From the NCBI GenBank assembly GCA_977006965.1, contig OZ345376.1, positions 496,001-560,000 of the forward strand: a stretch of DNA of 64,000 bases, in the 5' to 3' direction. Positions within the stretch are counted from its first letter, which is position 1, and the number at the start of each line of letters is the position of its first letter. The DNA is from Phymatolithon calcareum (lineage: Eukaryota; Rhodophyta; Florideophyceae; Hapalidiales). Shown in pieces: positions 1 to 11,425 of this stretch. The position numbers and the translations under genes were made by a program. Under the pieces are notes generated by a model. The model was not told the DNA's origin, did not search any database, and was given only the letters and a program-made list of their open reading frames with translations.

Positions 1-3000
1 TAGATGCCCGCCTTTCAAATACAACCCAGAACCATCGGGGTTGCATCCTATGTTGTGCGGTGTCTGCCGAGAAAAACAATTGGCGAGACTTTTTCCACTC
101 AAACTTTGTTCGAATAGCAGCTTTCAATTCGTAGCTGTCGGATGCTTCTGTTGCAAGCGGAGAAGACCCTTGGCTCCAACGTTTCATACTGCCCAATCCG
201 CTTTCTTGTCGCTTTCCTGTTGTATCAAGTGTTCTTTCTGTCGGGACCATGAAATGTTTGGATTTTTGTGCGCACCGTCCCATTGCTAGCCTCTCTATCA
301 CGGCTTGTTCTCCGGACTCGCGATTCAATTCTTGTGACGCACATGCGTAGCTGTTGAAGGTCGAGACTGAGAAATGCGCGTGAGGCGAAGCGGTTTGCTG
401 TGAACTGAAAATGCTTTTTGTCAAATACTTTGTGTCAATGTTTTCATGAACACTATGCACTGTGCTCCATATTGGACCGCCTCTCAATGACAGGCAGGGA
501 GAAATCGCATTCCGAGTCGTTGCGTCGGCTATTTGACTAGCGGGTTGTGAGAGTTTCGGCAATGGCAGTGTTGGCTTTCGTTTCGCAAGTGGCTCTGTGT
601 CAACACTCGTCTCTGACTAGGAAAGGCTTTCCCTGTTAGAAACAGGAGACGGGCGTTGGCCCCCTTGGCCTCGCGCGTAAGATGGGACCTAACAATGAGG
701 AGCGCAAGGCACTATGCCAAATGCAGGTGCCGATGACAAAGGCAGGAGATACGCTCGCGATCATCGTCCGGTTCTGATATAATGGTAAACACACGGCTGA
801 TAATATGAAATGTTGCCGTTTGCATTGGTTTGCATTTTCGTCTGATGGCATCTGTTCGCCTGAAGAAAATCAGAAATGCGCATTCTGCCTGGGAAGGCAT
901 GAGACTTACCAATGTTTCTTATTGCCCTTGTCAGCCATGCTTTCTTTTTGTTCCATATCTCAAACAACGCGTGATTCAGATGTGCGGCATAGCGTTACTT
1001 GTCTGGAATGCACTCATATGCTCCTTTGCGAAAATCCTTTTACTTCCCGGAAACGGAATCGTACTCGTCATTGCCTAACGCGGGCAAGAATTGAAATTTT
1101 TAGTGCCCGGTGCGTGCACAAACAGTCTCGGTTCTTTCACTCGGAGGCACAATCGTAAACTACTTGGTTGTGCCACTTTGGAACCACAGTTGTCAGAGCG
1201 GAAGTTATCGCGAAAGAAAATGCAAGCAGTCGGCATAAGTATCGTTTCAAGATCTTGAAGTAAGCAGCAAGCCATGATTTCGCGAATTCGTGGCAGAAAC
1301 GTCACTGTTTTGCCAAAGGGAATAGGCTTGATGTTGGCTTACCTTCAAGGAAAAACGCACCGGCTTTTGTGCCGGTAAGGTCCGGTTCAGGCAGCCGAAA
1401 GAAACAGGGAGGACAGCATGGAGATGCTGTGACAAAGTTGCGGCTTGCGTCTTGAAAAATCCAGCCTTGAAAACGACCGCCGGGTTTGCGCCGCCGTCCG
1501 CCTCACAGAAAAGTTTATCACCGTACCACTCTGCCGGAGCCACCTTGCAATCGGAAAAGAATCGTGACTTTGAACTTCGTAAGAATTGATTTCGATTAGC
1601 CAATGACCTCGTTCGTGCAGCGCGCTCTCTCCCACCGTCGTCTGCAGTTGGTCTGCAATGTCCGCAAACTCTTGCAGTGTCTTCGCACCGATATCATTTT
1701 TAACAACCCACAGAAGAATTTAATAGACGTGGTCGCTCTGCACACCTTTGTACGGTCGTTGTCAGCGTGCGAAAAGTTAAACCTGTGTCTCCCATGGCAG
1801 ATGTCCCGGAAGCCGACCGGACGTGCCACTCGAACGCCTGTCAGTGCTCGGTGATATTGATCCCTGGTTTAATACCCAGTTTGCTAACTGCAGGAGGCTG
1901 CATTCATGTCGCTTGTTGCGCGCTTGTGTTTTTTGCTCTCGATGGACAGTATGAATGCGTTCCAGCACTTGCACGAGTCCATGAGAATCGTTCATCGGCG
2001 CGATAGCGGTGCGACAGTCGGGACCTCGGCGTACAGAAAGTGCGGCACTTTGGCGTAGGCGGGGTGCAATAAGAAACGGACCGGGCGCGAACGTGATGTG
2101 TTATCGAAGTCCTTATGGATTACCTAGATATGGTGGTATTGCCAGTGGTGCCATGTGCGTGCCGGAGGGGCATCTCTCGTGCACCATCACTAGCAGTCTG
2201 AATGCAAGTCCTTTTTTCTTGTTTTCATTGACCGGTGAAGCGAGTGATGATTTTTGAGTACAGTCAGTTTTTTCTGCGGTCCGGCTCAGCCCTCGAGCGA
2301 CAGACGATTGATCGCGCACTCTTTCTTATGTCATATGCGCGCAGGATATTGACGATTAGAAACGCTAAGATCAATATTGGATTCTCTGAGTGCAAAGTGA
2401 TGCACCAGTATCCTCCTCCACTGCGCTTGAGCGCGCAGCGATATGCTAGTCCGAACGATTGTCTCCCTCCTGAAGAGTGCCTTGGAGATATCCCTTGGCG
2501 CCAAATATGTACCCAGCAATTGACTCCAGCCATGCCACATCTTTTCCCTCATCTCAGGGATGGATTAATTGTCCATAGGGTGGAGAGCCGCCGGTGTTGT
2601 TGGATGATATCAATGAAAATTCGGTATGTGATTGTCTTCTTCCGGTCGACGAAAGCATAGCTTCAGAACGGCGGAACGCGAATCACTTCAAGTGGCCCCT
2701 GCTAATGGGCGAAGGACAGGAGAGTCTCTGCGAGTAGTTTGATTCCCCGATCGTGCGAAACGATGGTTCTGTGGGTCTACAGCCAGCCTTGAGCAAAGGT
2801 GAACTCGGGCTCAGAAGGTGTCAAGGATACGTTGTAATATGCCATTGTGCCCATTTACGTACGCAGCTCCAGCAGTTCGGTGCCGATAATTGGGATTTGC
2901 GTTTTCCCTTTGCAAGTGTACTGGCAGCTCGGTCTACTTCTGGAAGCGAGTCTTCTAAAACAAAGTGCCCATGCTGTGGGCCATGGGCCATGATCGCGCT

Positions 3001-3326
3001 TTATTGGGGAGTCACTGGCTCTGGTGCAAAGAAACCGCCACACATCTCATAATTTTGCATGTCACAATACAGCGTGTTAGCAATAGCAAACCCAGCGTAC
3101 TACCAACGCGGTAGTCTGGTAGCCAGCCACTTTTGCAATGTACTCATCATCTTCAAAATATACCCTAAATACGACAAGAGAAAGGGTAGTCAGGCTCGCC
3201 AGAGTGTTCCTTTTTTGCTTTACTTTCGCCTTGCCTTGTGGCTCTGACATGTTTCATGACGCCTCATTTGGTCGCGCTCCATGCAAAAACTGCGAATATT
3301 AACAATAGGAAATGCTAAGAAACAAA
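1..3326. other. Gene-poor stretch, no supported gene
   Basis: I see only short open frames on both strands with no recognisable motif, mutually overlapping and without a favoured strand. Around 2335-2365 and 3285-3325 there are two related short stretches (shared words such as attaga/aacgctaaga against attaac/aatgctaaga), so the area may hold diverged repeats. No RNA gene, LTR end or terminal inverted repeat was recognised. Confidence 0.4.
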
Positions 3327-3998
3327 CTATTCGGAAGGATTGACAGGTGAAACATCTCGGGGGTGAAGGTAGAAGTGCTGTCCAGATGCAAAGGCCATTG
3401 CGTAACAGAATCCCTGTGCACCAGGAGGAATTCCGTCCCAGCAAAGCACGCTGTGTAGCTCATTCGGTGTTCCGAAGAAAACTTGGAATGAATTCGGTAT
3501 CGTTTGCAGATAGAGCGCTTCTTCCGGAATGCAGACTGGGAAGATTCGGAAGGCCATCGCAGGGGGAGGAGTTCCATAGGCCCAGGGAAAATCTGGATTG
3601 GAATTCGAAGCTGTTAGCTTGCGTGAAGCATGAGTCTGCGGGTGAAACGGAGGGGCATTCACGTCCATAAGCTTGGATGCAGACCCGACATTCGCAGAGG
3701 AACTGGCATTCTCAATGCCACCTGCTTGGTTCGATTGGAACGTGTTTGTCTGATTTGTGCGCGGAATCCAGCGGGGGCGATTCCCGCCTTGGCGATTCTT
3801 CTTCTTCCAGTAGCGCTGCCTCCAATTCCGCCCGGGAACTTTGTTCGCTGTAAGCTTTTCTTCCTGAATATCTTTGTTTAAATTGTTGCAGAGGTCACGC
3901 TGGGAAGACAGAGTGCTGCTAGTGAACTCTTTACGAATTCCTGCAATGCTCGTCGGAGATGCGGAGGCAAGGGTTGTCGTCTCCTTTGAAAAAGTCAT
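3327..3998 (-). CDS. Hypothetical protein with basic Asn/Gln-rich middle
   Basis: An open frame of 223 codons from the ATG at 3998; the frame is open 13 codons further upstream but without another ATG. I do not recognise the family. The N-terminal third is Ser/Thr-rich, followed by a strongly basic Asn/Gln/Arg-rich stretch around residues 55-85 and then a Pro/aromatic-rich C-terminal half. The extreme C-terminus (FCYAMAFASGQHFYLHP) has a relative at 45.36-45.42 kb on the minus strand (FCYALAFALVQHVFIHP), so at least this end belongs to a repeated coding sequence. A retroelement gag-like protein or a small host family are both possible. No introns or domains were evident. Confidence 0.4.
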   Translation of the reverse strand: MTFSKETTTLASASPTSIAGIRKEFTSSTLSSQRDLCNNLNKDIQEEKLTANKVPGRNWRQRYWKKKNRQGGNRPRWIPRTNQTNTFQSNQAGGIENASSSANVGSASKLMDVNAPPFHPQTHASRKLTASNSNPDFPWAYGTPPPAMAFRIFPVCIPEEALYLQTIPNSFQVFFGTPNELHSVLCWDGIPPGAQGFCYAMAFASGQHFYLHPRDVSPVNPSE

Positions 3999-5759
3999 GA
4001 TGTTTGAGAGCTTCTTTGTAGCTCTGAGTTCTTTCAATGAAGAATGTGCTGCGTTTTGGTCAATGCTGTCGGTAAAGCACTCTCCTCAAGGGCAAGAAGT
4101 GTTGCTTATGTACGCTTTGAGAAGTTGAGGAACGGATAATATTTGCACGCACAATAGCTCTACATCCTCCCTGAACCTATTTTGGTGCATTTTATACGTG
4201 TCGCGTGCACAGCAGCAAACAAAACAATCTTCGATATCAGTTCACAAGCCAAGGAACGGAAAACATGCAATTTAGCGGAGCAATCTGTGGCTAGAAATGG
4301 GTTTTGTTTAAATCCTGAGAAAGAGAACACGAAAGACCGCATACGGAGGTCAGTAGGCCTTTTATGGCCACAGTTTTCAAAACTCCGAATCAGGATGTCT
4401 TTGCACAGCGCTTCGAGAATTTAGATCCAAAACCAGACAAAACTTATTGTTTGTTCTGATGGCGTCGATTTTACTGACCAATATTTTACTCCTCGGCTCC
4501 TTATCGAAGGAAGAAGCAGTATTTAATCGCTTTCGAAACAACCCATGGGCCTATGCCAAACTAGTTAAGAGACGACAACCTACCTTCCCGGCAACGAGCA
4601 AGACGTTGAGCAGATTCTGCCGTAGGGTCCAAGTTGTAGTCTCTTCCCTGGGACATGTGTGGAAAGTGCTAAATGTCTGAGGCGGCCGTAGAAGGGCTCC
4701 CTGTTTCCCCGTCCATGGGGAATGTTAGGGGAGAAACGTTTTCGGAACGGGAACTATTACATTAGTCTAAAAACAATCATCAAGGTCCATTGCGGCAAGA
4801 TACACACGAATAGTCAATTTCCCATGATTAGGTTCAGATTTGGAGGCGGGAAGGCTCCAACTGTACAATCATGCCACATTCCTGTGCTTGAATGTCTTCC
4901 AAACAGTCTTTCAGCTGTCCTAGTTGTGCTGTGTACAAGAATTAAAAAGCCCTACTGGTGACCTTCGCGAATTCTTAAGTACCACGTGCAAGGAAATCTG
5001 TGCAATCATAACCGAACTTCAGTTTACTACTTTCAGAATATCTTTCAAGTGATCATGCAGGGTTCTATAAGGTAGTCATAAGGACTCAAGCGGATGAGAA
5101 GGAAAGTAGAAGAACCTCTGACATCAACAACAGAAGGTAAATCGAGTCCATCAGAATATCAGAGATAAGGCTGGGGCTGCTCATATGGTCGGGCCGTTGA
5201 CTTAATGATCTCAAATAAGCTCTATGAGAAACGGACTCGTCTCGCTCATCGCTTTGTCGAGAGCGCTGCTCTGGAGAATTGCCGTTGGTCAAGGACATGG
5301 AAAATTCTGTATCATCTCCACACTTGCTTTGGTCTTACGGCACAATTTAACTCCGTGCTGTGAATGAACGAGATTGCTAATTAGCTCGAGTGAGCAAAGT
5401 CTCAACTCTTTACCTAGCGTGATTCTGAGAAGGCGTGGATGGCGGGTATGAATGAAAGCAATGCCTATGTCGCAGTCTGCGCAGGGGAGGACGGCCATCG
5501 TCGCTTCAAACCATTGACGCAGACGTGACGTTGACAAGAATTCCACTTCAATGGTGGTTGCTTCTCGAAAAACGTGACCTTGTGGGACAATACGGGTTAT
5601 ATGATGATCGCGCTAGTGCGAATACGTGAGATTAGTTTATTTGTACATTGTCAGAAAGTCAGCAGTGAAGTTAATTACCGTAGTTAGCTACATAAGAAAA
5701 TCAAACAGGGAACTCTAAAGACGTGGGGCGAGCAATGGCAAGATGTACTGCCATAGAGT
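3999..5759. other. No supported gene
   Basis: AT-leaning sequence with only short frames on both strands. No domain, terminal repeat or RNA gene was recognised. Confidence 0.4.
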
Positions 5760-6560
5760 ACAGGAAGCTTATCCTCTACGCCCCAAAAGGGCAAAGAACG
5801 AGATGATCTCTGCAAACCATAACCAACAGGACTGCCTCGCAGTCAAAGTGGTCTGCCGCGAATAGGATGTTCCGAAGATCCGGACGGCACAAATTACAAC
5901 GATGATGTTTGGAGCCCGTTTTCAGTGACCAGTGGGATACGGCACGCAGGTGGTCATGGGCCGGCGTCAAGAACGGTCGATTACCATGTCATCAGAAGGA
6001 CGAGATCAAGAACATTAAAGACGACGAAAAGAAGCCCAAGAATTTCGGACATTATGGTTACAGTGCGCGGCTTTGAGTTTGAGACGAGAAGCAAAAGGCG
6101 TTATTTCTGCAGATTGCTAAGGAGATTCGGGAGCGTTCTTTGTCGGGTTGGGGTACGCAGATAGAGGTGAGGGCGCTTGGTGGTTGCGGTGGTGAAAACG
6201 GCAACATGGGGCTTCCTGGGGTCTTTTGTAGTGTAGACTCAATGGCGTTGCTCACAAATGGCGCACCGAGTCCTCTTTGAAAACATCGAATACAATCCTC
6301 TGAGCTGGACGACGCGGACGTCTGTATGAGGTCGATGAGAGGTCGATGAGAAAACGTCATTCTTTCGCAGCGTTTGAAAGGACCAAAGCATGATGCTTTC
6401 CCAAACTTATTATTTGAAAAAAAACAGCTAGGCGGAAATGGAAGTGGAATTTTATCAACGAGAAAATTAAACAGCATTTGATTGATGATTGGACAATATA
6501 CATGCCGACAGCGGAGCAATATTTCGAATAGACTTCGATGATTGGACTATATTATAACAC
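5760..6560 (-). repeat. Diverged copy of the large dispersed 'arm' repeat
   Basis: The sequence aligns by eye with the inverted arm at about 60.06-60.75 kb, and in reverse with 26.1-26.6 and 49.1-49.6 kb. Shared landmarks include a run encoding RRTRSRTL on the plus strand, the cgattgatgattggac word and the gacttcgatg word near the end. It is clearly older than the other copies, with many substitutions and indels. Substitutions in the best-conserved 120 bp lean towards third codon positions, suggesting past coding constraint. Confidence 0.6.
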
Positions 6561-6669
6561 GGTCAGAGGACTATTCGACCAACGAGGCCCACGTGGCTCA
6601 TATGGGCCACATGGGTATATATTTTTCAATTTTCCTGACTTCCGTCTGAGGTACAGCAATCATTGCTGC

Positions 6670-6720
6670 CATAGGCGAAGATCTTGGCATGCATCATGCA
6701 TGCCAAGATCTTCGTCTATG
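6670..6720. repeat. 25-bp-arm hairpin
   Basis: Two 25-base arms (starting cataggcgaagatcttggca) are reverse complements with one mismatch and a one-base centre. It lies just beyond the diverged arm repeat, where the related copies have no such hairpin, so it may be a foldback insertion or a local inversion product. Confidence 0.8.
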
Positions 6721-6932
6721 CAGCTCGTCCTGAAGTACGACAATATGGACATCACAGGAGAGAGGAAAACAACTTTATGCGTCACATAGCCCTTGCCAAA
6801 TACAAGTCAGCAAATGCTAAGCCTGATACACGTGTAAAGCGAGAGTTATTCGATTGGTGTTTGACGTTACGTCAAAATTTCGAACATGTTAAATGTGTGT
6901 GCATTACAAGGAATACATGCTGTAATTGTATA

Positions 6933-7025
6933 TTGTAGCCTTTTCTGAGTGACTCTCTTCACCTACGCTCAAGACAACTGTTGTCTTGGGCGTAGGTGAA
7001 GAGAGTCACTCAGAAAAGGCTACAA
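6933..7025. repeat. 93-bp near-perfect hairpin
   Basis: Arms of 46 bases starting ttgtagccttttctgagtga are reverse complements around a single central base with one mismatch noticed (cgctc against cgccc). The transcript would fold into a long uninterrupted stem. No open frame crosses it and no target-site duplication is obvious. Confidence 0.85.
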
Positions 7026-7734
7026 GCTGACCAAGTATAGTAACATCTCTATCACTTCTGTGGAGAAAGCAGAGTTACAACCACAGTCTTGAGACAGAGG
7101 GCCCAGATCTCCAGGCCACTCAATATCTCGAGACATGCCTGCCGACAGACCTAATAGTCTCACGAGGAGCGCGGTGAGAACCTAAAAGGTTCTTTACGCT
7201 ACCTTTTCCGCTTCAATAAACCGAGGAAAGAGATCACTTAAACAGCCAGGCTATGGGCCTGCACATATAGCTAACAGCACACGGATATCAATTACGATCC
7301 GAACAACCACCCCAGCCGCCAACAACGCGCACATGAGCGCGACTACCGTCGCCAAACCAAAATGGATGATCTCAATAAGGAATGGTCTCTCGCACAGGAC
7401 GCACCCAAACTAGCCAGTGATGGATCTAATTACCACGAATCGCACACTCGCATCACAACGAGAGCATGCTCTATGGTGTGGACTACTTCTTCGTCACGAA
7501 ACCAAACATGGTCATTGAACGCAGCAACTGCAAACGCTTCTTGTCATTATTCACAAGAATATCAATACTGTTCTCTACCAGCGTTGCGAAACAAAATGTC
7601 TTCAAAAACATGTGGCCTAACTTAAAACGCCTTGAGCTTGTCAGACCATGTGTTTTAAGACTTTTTGGCTGGGGGAGAAGAATACTGATGTTCTCGCGGA
7701 TAAGGAAAAGAAGCACAGGCATTTGATGTGATCA

Positions 7735-7996
7735 AAGCGCCAACATCCCTGAAACAAGCACACAAGAGGCCCATCAACCAAAGTGGGCGTCCGCGCATGA
7801 CGAAGAACTAAACCGACACATGAGAGACCTGTTAACATGGCACGACGAGCCGGGACAGGCTGGAGACCGTCCCGGTCCAGCCATAATGAAGTACAAGGAA
7901 AAGACGGGCGAAAAATTGGAACGTTAAGACATGGAAAGCCCACTGCGTAGCTCAAGGGGAAATGATGCGCCCTGGCATGGACTTCGATATCAAGGG
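7735..7996 (+). pseudogene. Ty1/copia reverse-transcriptase N-terminal relic
   Basis: Across at least two frames the plus strand reads like the start of a copia-type reverse transcriptase. First comes PKWASAHDEELNRH followed by TW (the W..A...E.......TW region), then MKYKEKTGEKLE, then after a frame change KAHCVAQGEMMRPGMDFD, which matches the family signature K-A-R-L-V-A-K/Q-G...R-P-G-x-D-F. Stops and frame changes interrupt it. A short open stretch just downstream (KYNFTPQEAELAREMWRSGT, about 8006-8065) may belong to the same relic. The DD catalytic motif was not found, so only the 5' part of the domain remains. Confidence 0.55.
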
Positions 7997-8262
7997 ATGA
8001 CCTGAAGTACAACTTCACACCTCAGGAAGCCGAGCTAGCTCGGGAAATGTGGAGATCAGGAACTAAAGGTATTAGCTGATGTTATAGCAACATATAATGC
8101 GGAGGGCGGAGAACGATGAAAGAGGAGTGCCTATTATCCAGGAGAAAAGCAGGAACTTACAAGGAAACATTACCTAGCTCATAAGCCGGTACTACTGACC
8201 AAAAAGTAGAGACGAAGATAAGATGACGACCTCTCGCTTCCCGCAGGTCCTCTGCTGCTAAC

Positions 8263-9008
8263 TTGTGAGCATCGATACAACAACTCTGTGTGATTACCGT
8301 GAGATTGACTGGGACATTGTCAGGCGTGCTATCGAAACATTGGCACAGAAAGGCAGAATTGTAGCAAATTCAGTATTCGTCCATCCATTTTAACTCAGCT
8401 TTAATTTTCTGCCGTTCAAGTGGAATAGAAGGTATACTGTAGGGGCCTTGGGAGTATGTTTGAGTACCTTAGTCTGTGTACAACAATACCTGCTCAAATT
8501 CACAACTCTGTGAATTTCGCTACAAATTGTCATGCAGAAATACGCACAGGTACAAGTTCGACACACTCAATCCAAAGACGTGTTACACTGCTTGGTCGAA
8601 ACTTCGACACCGAGGCGGGACTAATCGAGGAAATAATCGAGAACGAAAAAGGTAAAGAACAGCATGTCTCGATTTGTGTTAAGGTTGGGGTCAGTCGTGA
8701 GGCTAGGCTGGTCGACTCGCGACATACCAACTCCCTGGATGAAGCACCCGCGGATTTATGTATCCGTGCACGTTCCGGGAAACAATGACGCAATCGTAAA
8801 ATTGGCAAGGCTTAGACAGAACATGTCTGGACCTGAAGCGAAAGTTATTCAACTTGAAAGGAACAGGACGACGGCGATCGCTATAGAGAGCGACCCGTCC
8901 GAGGCGCAGCCCGGAAATGCTGTGATTACAAACATGGGCCAGTCTGAAGTCGTCCTACATTACTCAGATCCACCAATCAGCATTGAAGAACAGAACTCTG
9001 AACAGTGA
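8263..9008 (+). other. Coding-like fragments, family not recognised
   Basis: Three consecutive open stretches: a 43-codon C-terminus-like piece ending at about 8391 (containing REIDWDIVRRAIETLAQKG), an ATG frame 8456-8788 (110 codons) and an overlapping ATG frame 8664-9008 (114 codons) in another register. Composition is protein-like (balanced charged and aliphatic residues), and the two longer frames could be one gene broken by a frameshift. No domain was recognised. They could be exons, decayed gene pieces or chance frames. Confidence 0.25.
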
Positions 9009-9660
9009 CACAGCAAGGCTTGCAAGGTGAAATTTTCAAAGGTAAGATTAACTCAGGGTAAACCGCCGTGGTCCCTCGACACTATTCCATCTTTTGACAA
9101 GGAAGAATAATTTTATAGAGTCTACGAGGACTGTCTTTAATTGCCAAACTTCCTCGTTTAGTTTTTCCCTTGGAAAAGTAAGTGGTATTCATAAACAACT
9201 TTTAGTGCGGTGCTTCACCTGACAATAGGATAGAATCCCAAATTTAGCAGTATAGTGGAAGCTTCCTGAGAAGGTCAGTCATGAACTGGCGCTGGCGAAG
9301 TCGTGGGACTGCCGGTGCGATTCATGGCTACGACGAATGTACCGTATCAAGCGACCTTGAGTATTGATTAAACTGTTGGGAGTTAGAGTGTATTGCGCTT
9401 GCTAAATTAAACCTGTGCAGTGGTATGTCTGTGGCTTTATATAGTGGAAAATGTGTAAGTAGAGTGAGTGTTTGGGTTAGAAGAGCTGTGATACTCATGT
9501 CAGTGCATGGGTGATGATGAAGATCCTGACGCACTTCAGGCAATTACAATGTAACTTATCAGTAGGTCTCCAGTACTTTCTTGGGACTCTCAAAGGACAG
9601 ACTCTTAAAAAAAGAGAACGCCTGGACTAAGCGAACACTGAACGAGCTCCAGGCCTTGTT
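9009..9660. other. No supported gene
   Basis: Short frames only; nothing recognised. Confidence 0.35.
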
Positions 9661-9860
9661 CGCGGCTATCGACAACCCACATCCCTACACAGAGAGCAAG
9701 CACTCCCTGCAAATCTGAACCACCGGCGTAACACATGAACGTAGACTAATTTCCCCCCTCGAGGCTGCTCAAGGATCCTCAAGAGACCAGAGTTGGGTTT
9801 TTGGAGACCGCCGAGCTGTGGAAAACCCACCATAAGGAACTCTTCACCGGAAAATATCAA
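9661..9860 (-). repeat. Dispersed repeat R2, copy 1
   Basis: On the minus strand this resembles the plus strand at 13.1-13.21 kb: both carry a gaaga/gtgaaa start, tggtagat/tggtgggt, a run encoding SGLQK or GGLQK, an acccaactctggtc stretch and a gag(g)ctcgaggggg-like word. Similarity seems partly preserved at protein level (GEEFLMV.. against GEKVVMV..). Origin unknown. Confidence 0.45.
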
Positions 9861-10468
9861 ACCAAATTTCTTAGCACTCGAAAAGATGCCCTAAGCGTCA
9901 ACAGACGCGTTAGTAACTTTTAAGACCTTTGGCCGTGAAATACTAGACATTTTTTGGCAGATTTGAAATCAGAGCGTTTAACGCGATGAAGCTTCCGTCA
10001 CGCAGCACCACTTTCGTATATGGAAGTAAGGACCGAAAAGAGAGCAGACCGGGAGATACGAATAGAAATGTATCACCGATGACGGAAGGGGAGACCTTGG
10101 TGGAAAGTCAAAAAAATTGCTCCACGCTTAGAGCACCAACTCGACCGATGAGGTTGTACTTCGATTCAATCGTGATGCTTTCGATAAAGGAGATAAAAAT
10201 GACAACTATGTAAAATTTGAAGACAGACAGCTTCGTCTCAAGTGCCACATATCCGGTCTCTTTATTGGTAAGAGCCGGCTAAATTCAAGTAACATGTGGC
10301 CGCCCGAAATTTTCCTCATAGAGAAAAGCGAGGGACACATACAGTAGATGAAGGAGCAACTGTGCATTGTTCAATCTATAAAATACGACTGAACAAAAGG
10401 GAAATGATATTCCTATAGACCTGAGAGCAAGCAATCACTCGAGGGCATAGCACAACAGGGAGGCGCAG
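9861..10468. other. No supported gene
   Basis: A 75-codon frame at 9986-10213 is the longest on the plus strand and has no recognisable features. Nothing else was seen. Confidence 0.35.
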
Positions 10469-10640
10469 GACAGTTTTTTTTGAGCAAAGTTTATTTAAAA
10501 GCCCCACAGACTTTCGAAGATATGGGCAAGGCTTCCTCAGTTGCTACCTACCTTTGTGTAGCTTACGAAAACGCACCGCCAGAGGGGCGGGCGGAAAAAC
10601 TTAGGATCTCAGATATCCCATCTAAATTGCAGAACTCCTG
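10469..10640 (-). repeat. Poly-A retroposon R1, copy 1
   Basis: On the plus strand it begins with a T run followed by tttatttaaaagccccacag, so on the minus strand it ends with an AATAAA-like signal and an A tail. The body (cgaagatatgggcaaggctt, then ctacctacctttgtgtagct) recurs at 19.08-19.23 and 44.55-44.69 kb. The structure fits a SINE or a 5'-truncated LINE tail. Confidence 0.65.
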
Positions 10641-11060
10641 TATTGTTCGCCGTAGACCACCCCCGGCAGCGAGGCGTCATTGTGTGTTCTTTGTGCCACA
10701 TTTTGCAGCTCGGTGATCAGTGCACCGAGCTCGTTTGACAGCTGATCCGATAGCATGTCGTAACCGCGCATGGCACGTGGCGCGGTACTCGCGTAAGTCC
10801 CTATTGATTAAGGGCGTTGACATCGTCTCTATAGACGCTCTGCCGGCAGCGGCATACCGCTGGTATTTTAGATATTCTCTGGAAACCGACTTCTTGCTCG
10901 GTGTTGCACGTCTTCTCCACTTCCGCCGCCGTGCTCGCTCCTCGGCTGTTTGCTCCGCGCAACGTATCCTCTCATAGGTGTCACGAAGGCTTCTGCGTTG
11001 CTCCTGCCAGTGCGCCTGCTTCAGGCGCAGGACAGTGCAGTGAACCGGGTAGTATTGTGA
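10640..11060 (-). pseudogene. Decayed coding sequence, possibly retroelement gag-like
   Basis: The minus strand stays open without a start codon from about 11.06 kb down to 10677. It reads as a highly charged helical protein, for example QAHWQEQRRSLRDTYERIR and REYLKYQRYAAAGRAS. Near 10.74 kb a different frame takes over with coiled-coil character (MLSDQLSNELGALITELQNV). The change of frame and lack of start suggest a decayed gene. The composition resembles gag proteins of Ty3/gypsy elements, but I cannot name the family; a host pseudogene is equally possible. R1 copy 1 abuts its 3' side. Confidence 0.35.
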
Positions 11061-11095
11061 GTGTTCATCATGAACATGAACACAAACAATCCTGA

Positions 11096-11425
11096 TGCTT
11101 TATCCAGGCATGTTCAGCCATAAAAACTTTCTCTTCCAGTTGAAGCACTCATTTTTAGGCCACGAAGTGATGTAACATGTGATACCCTTTTGGGTCTCGG
11201 ATCATAGCAATGAATGTAACCAAATAGTTACATGGCTCATGGGTAGCAGCGCATGCAACAGCACCGCCCAATAGTGGTGAAATCTTCGCTCCAGTAGAGT
11301 GAAGGAGTGCAAACCCGTTTGGCTATTAGAGCAAAGTATATCTGCACGGACAATCGTCCGACAAATTCCTCCTGCGAGCTGCAGCTCAATAACACATCCC
11401 CGACTTCAACGAGAAGAGCAAAAGA
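11096..11425. other. Upstream region of the membrane-protein gene
   Basis: No gene seen. This 330-bp stretch should contain the promoter and 5' UTR of the 11426-12940 gene, but I recognise no specific element. Confidence 0.35.
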
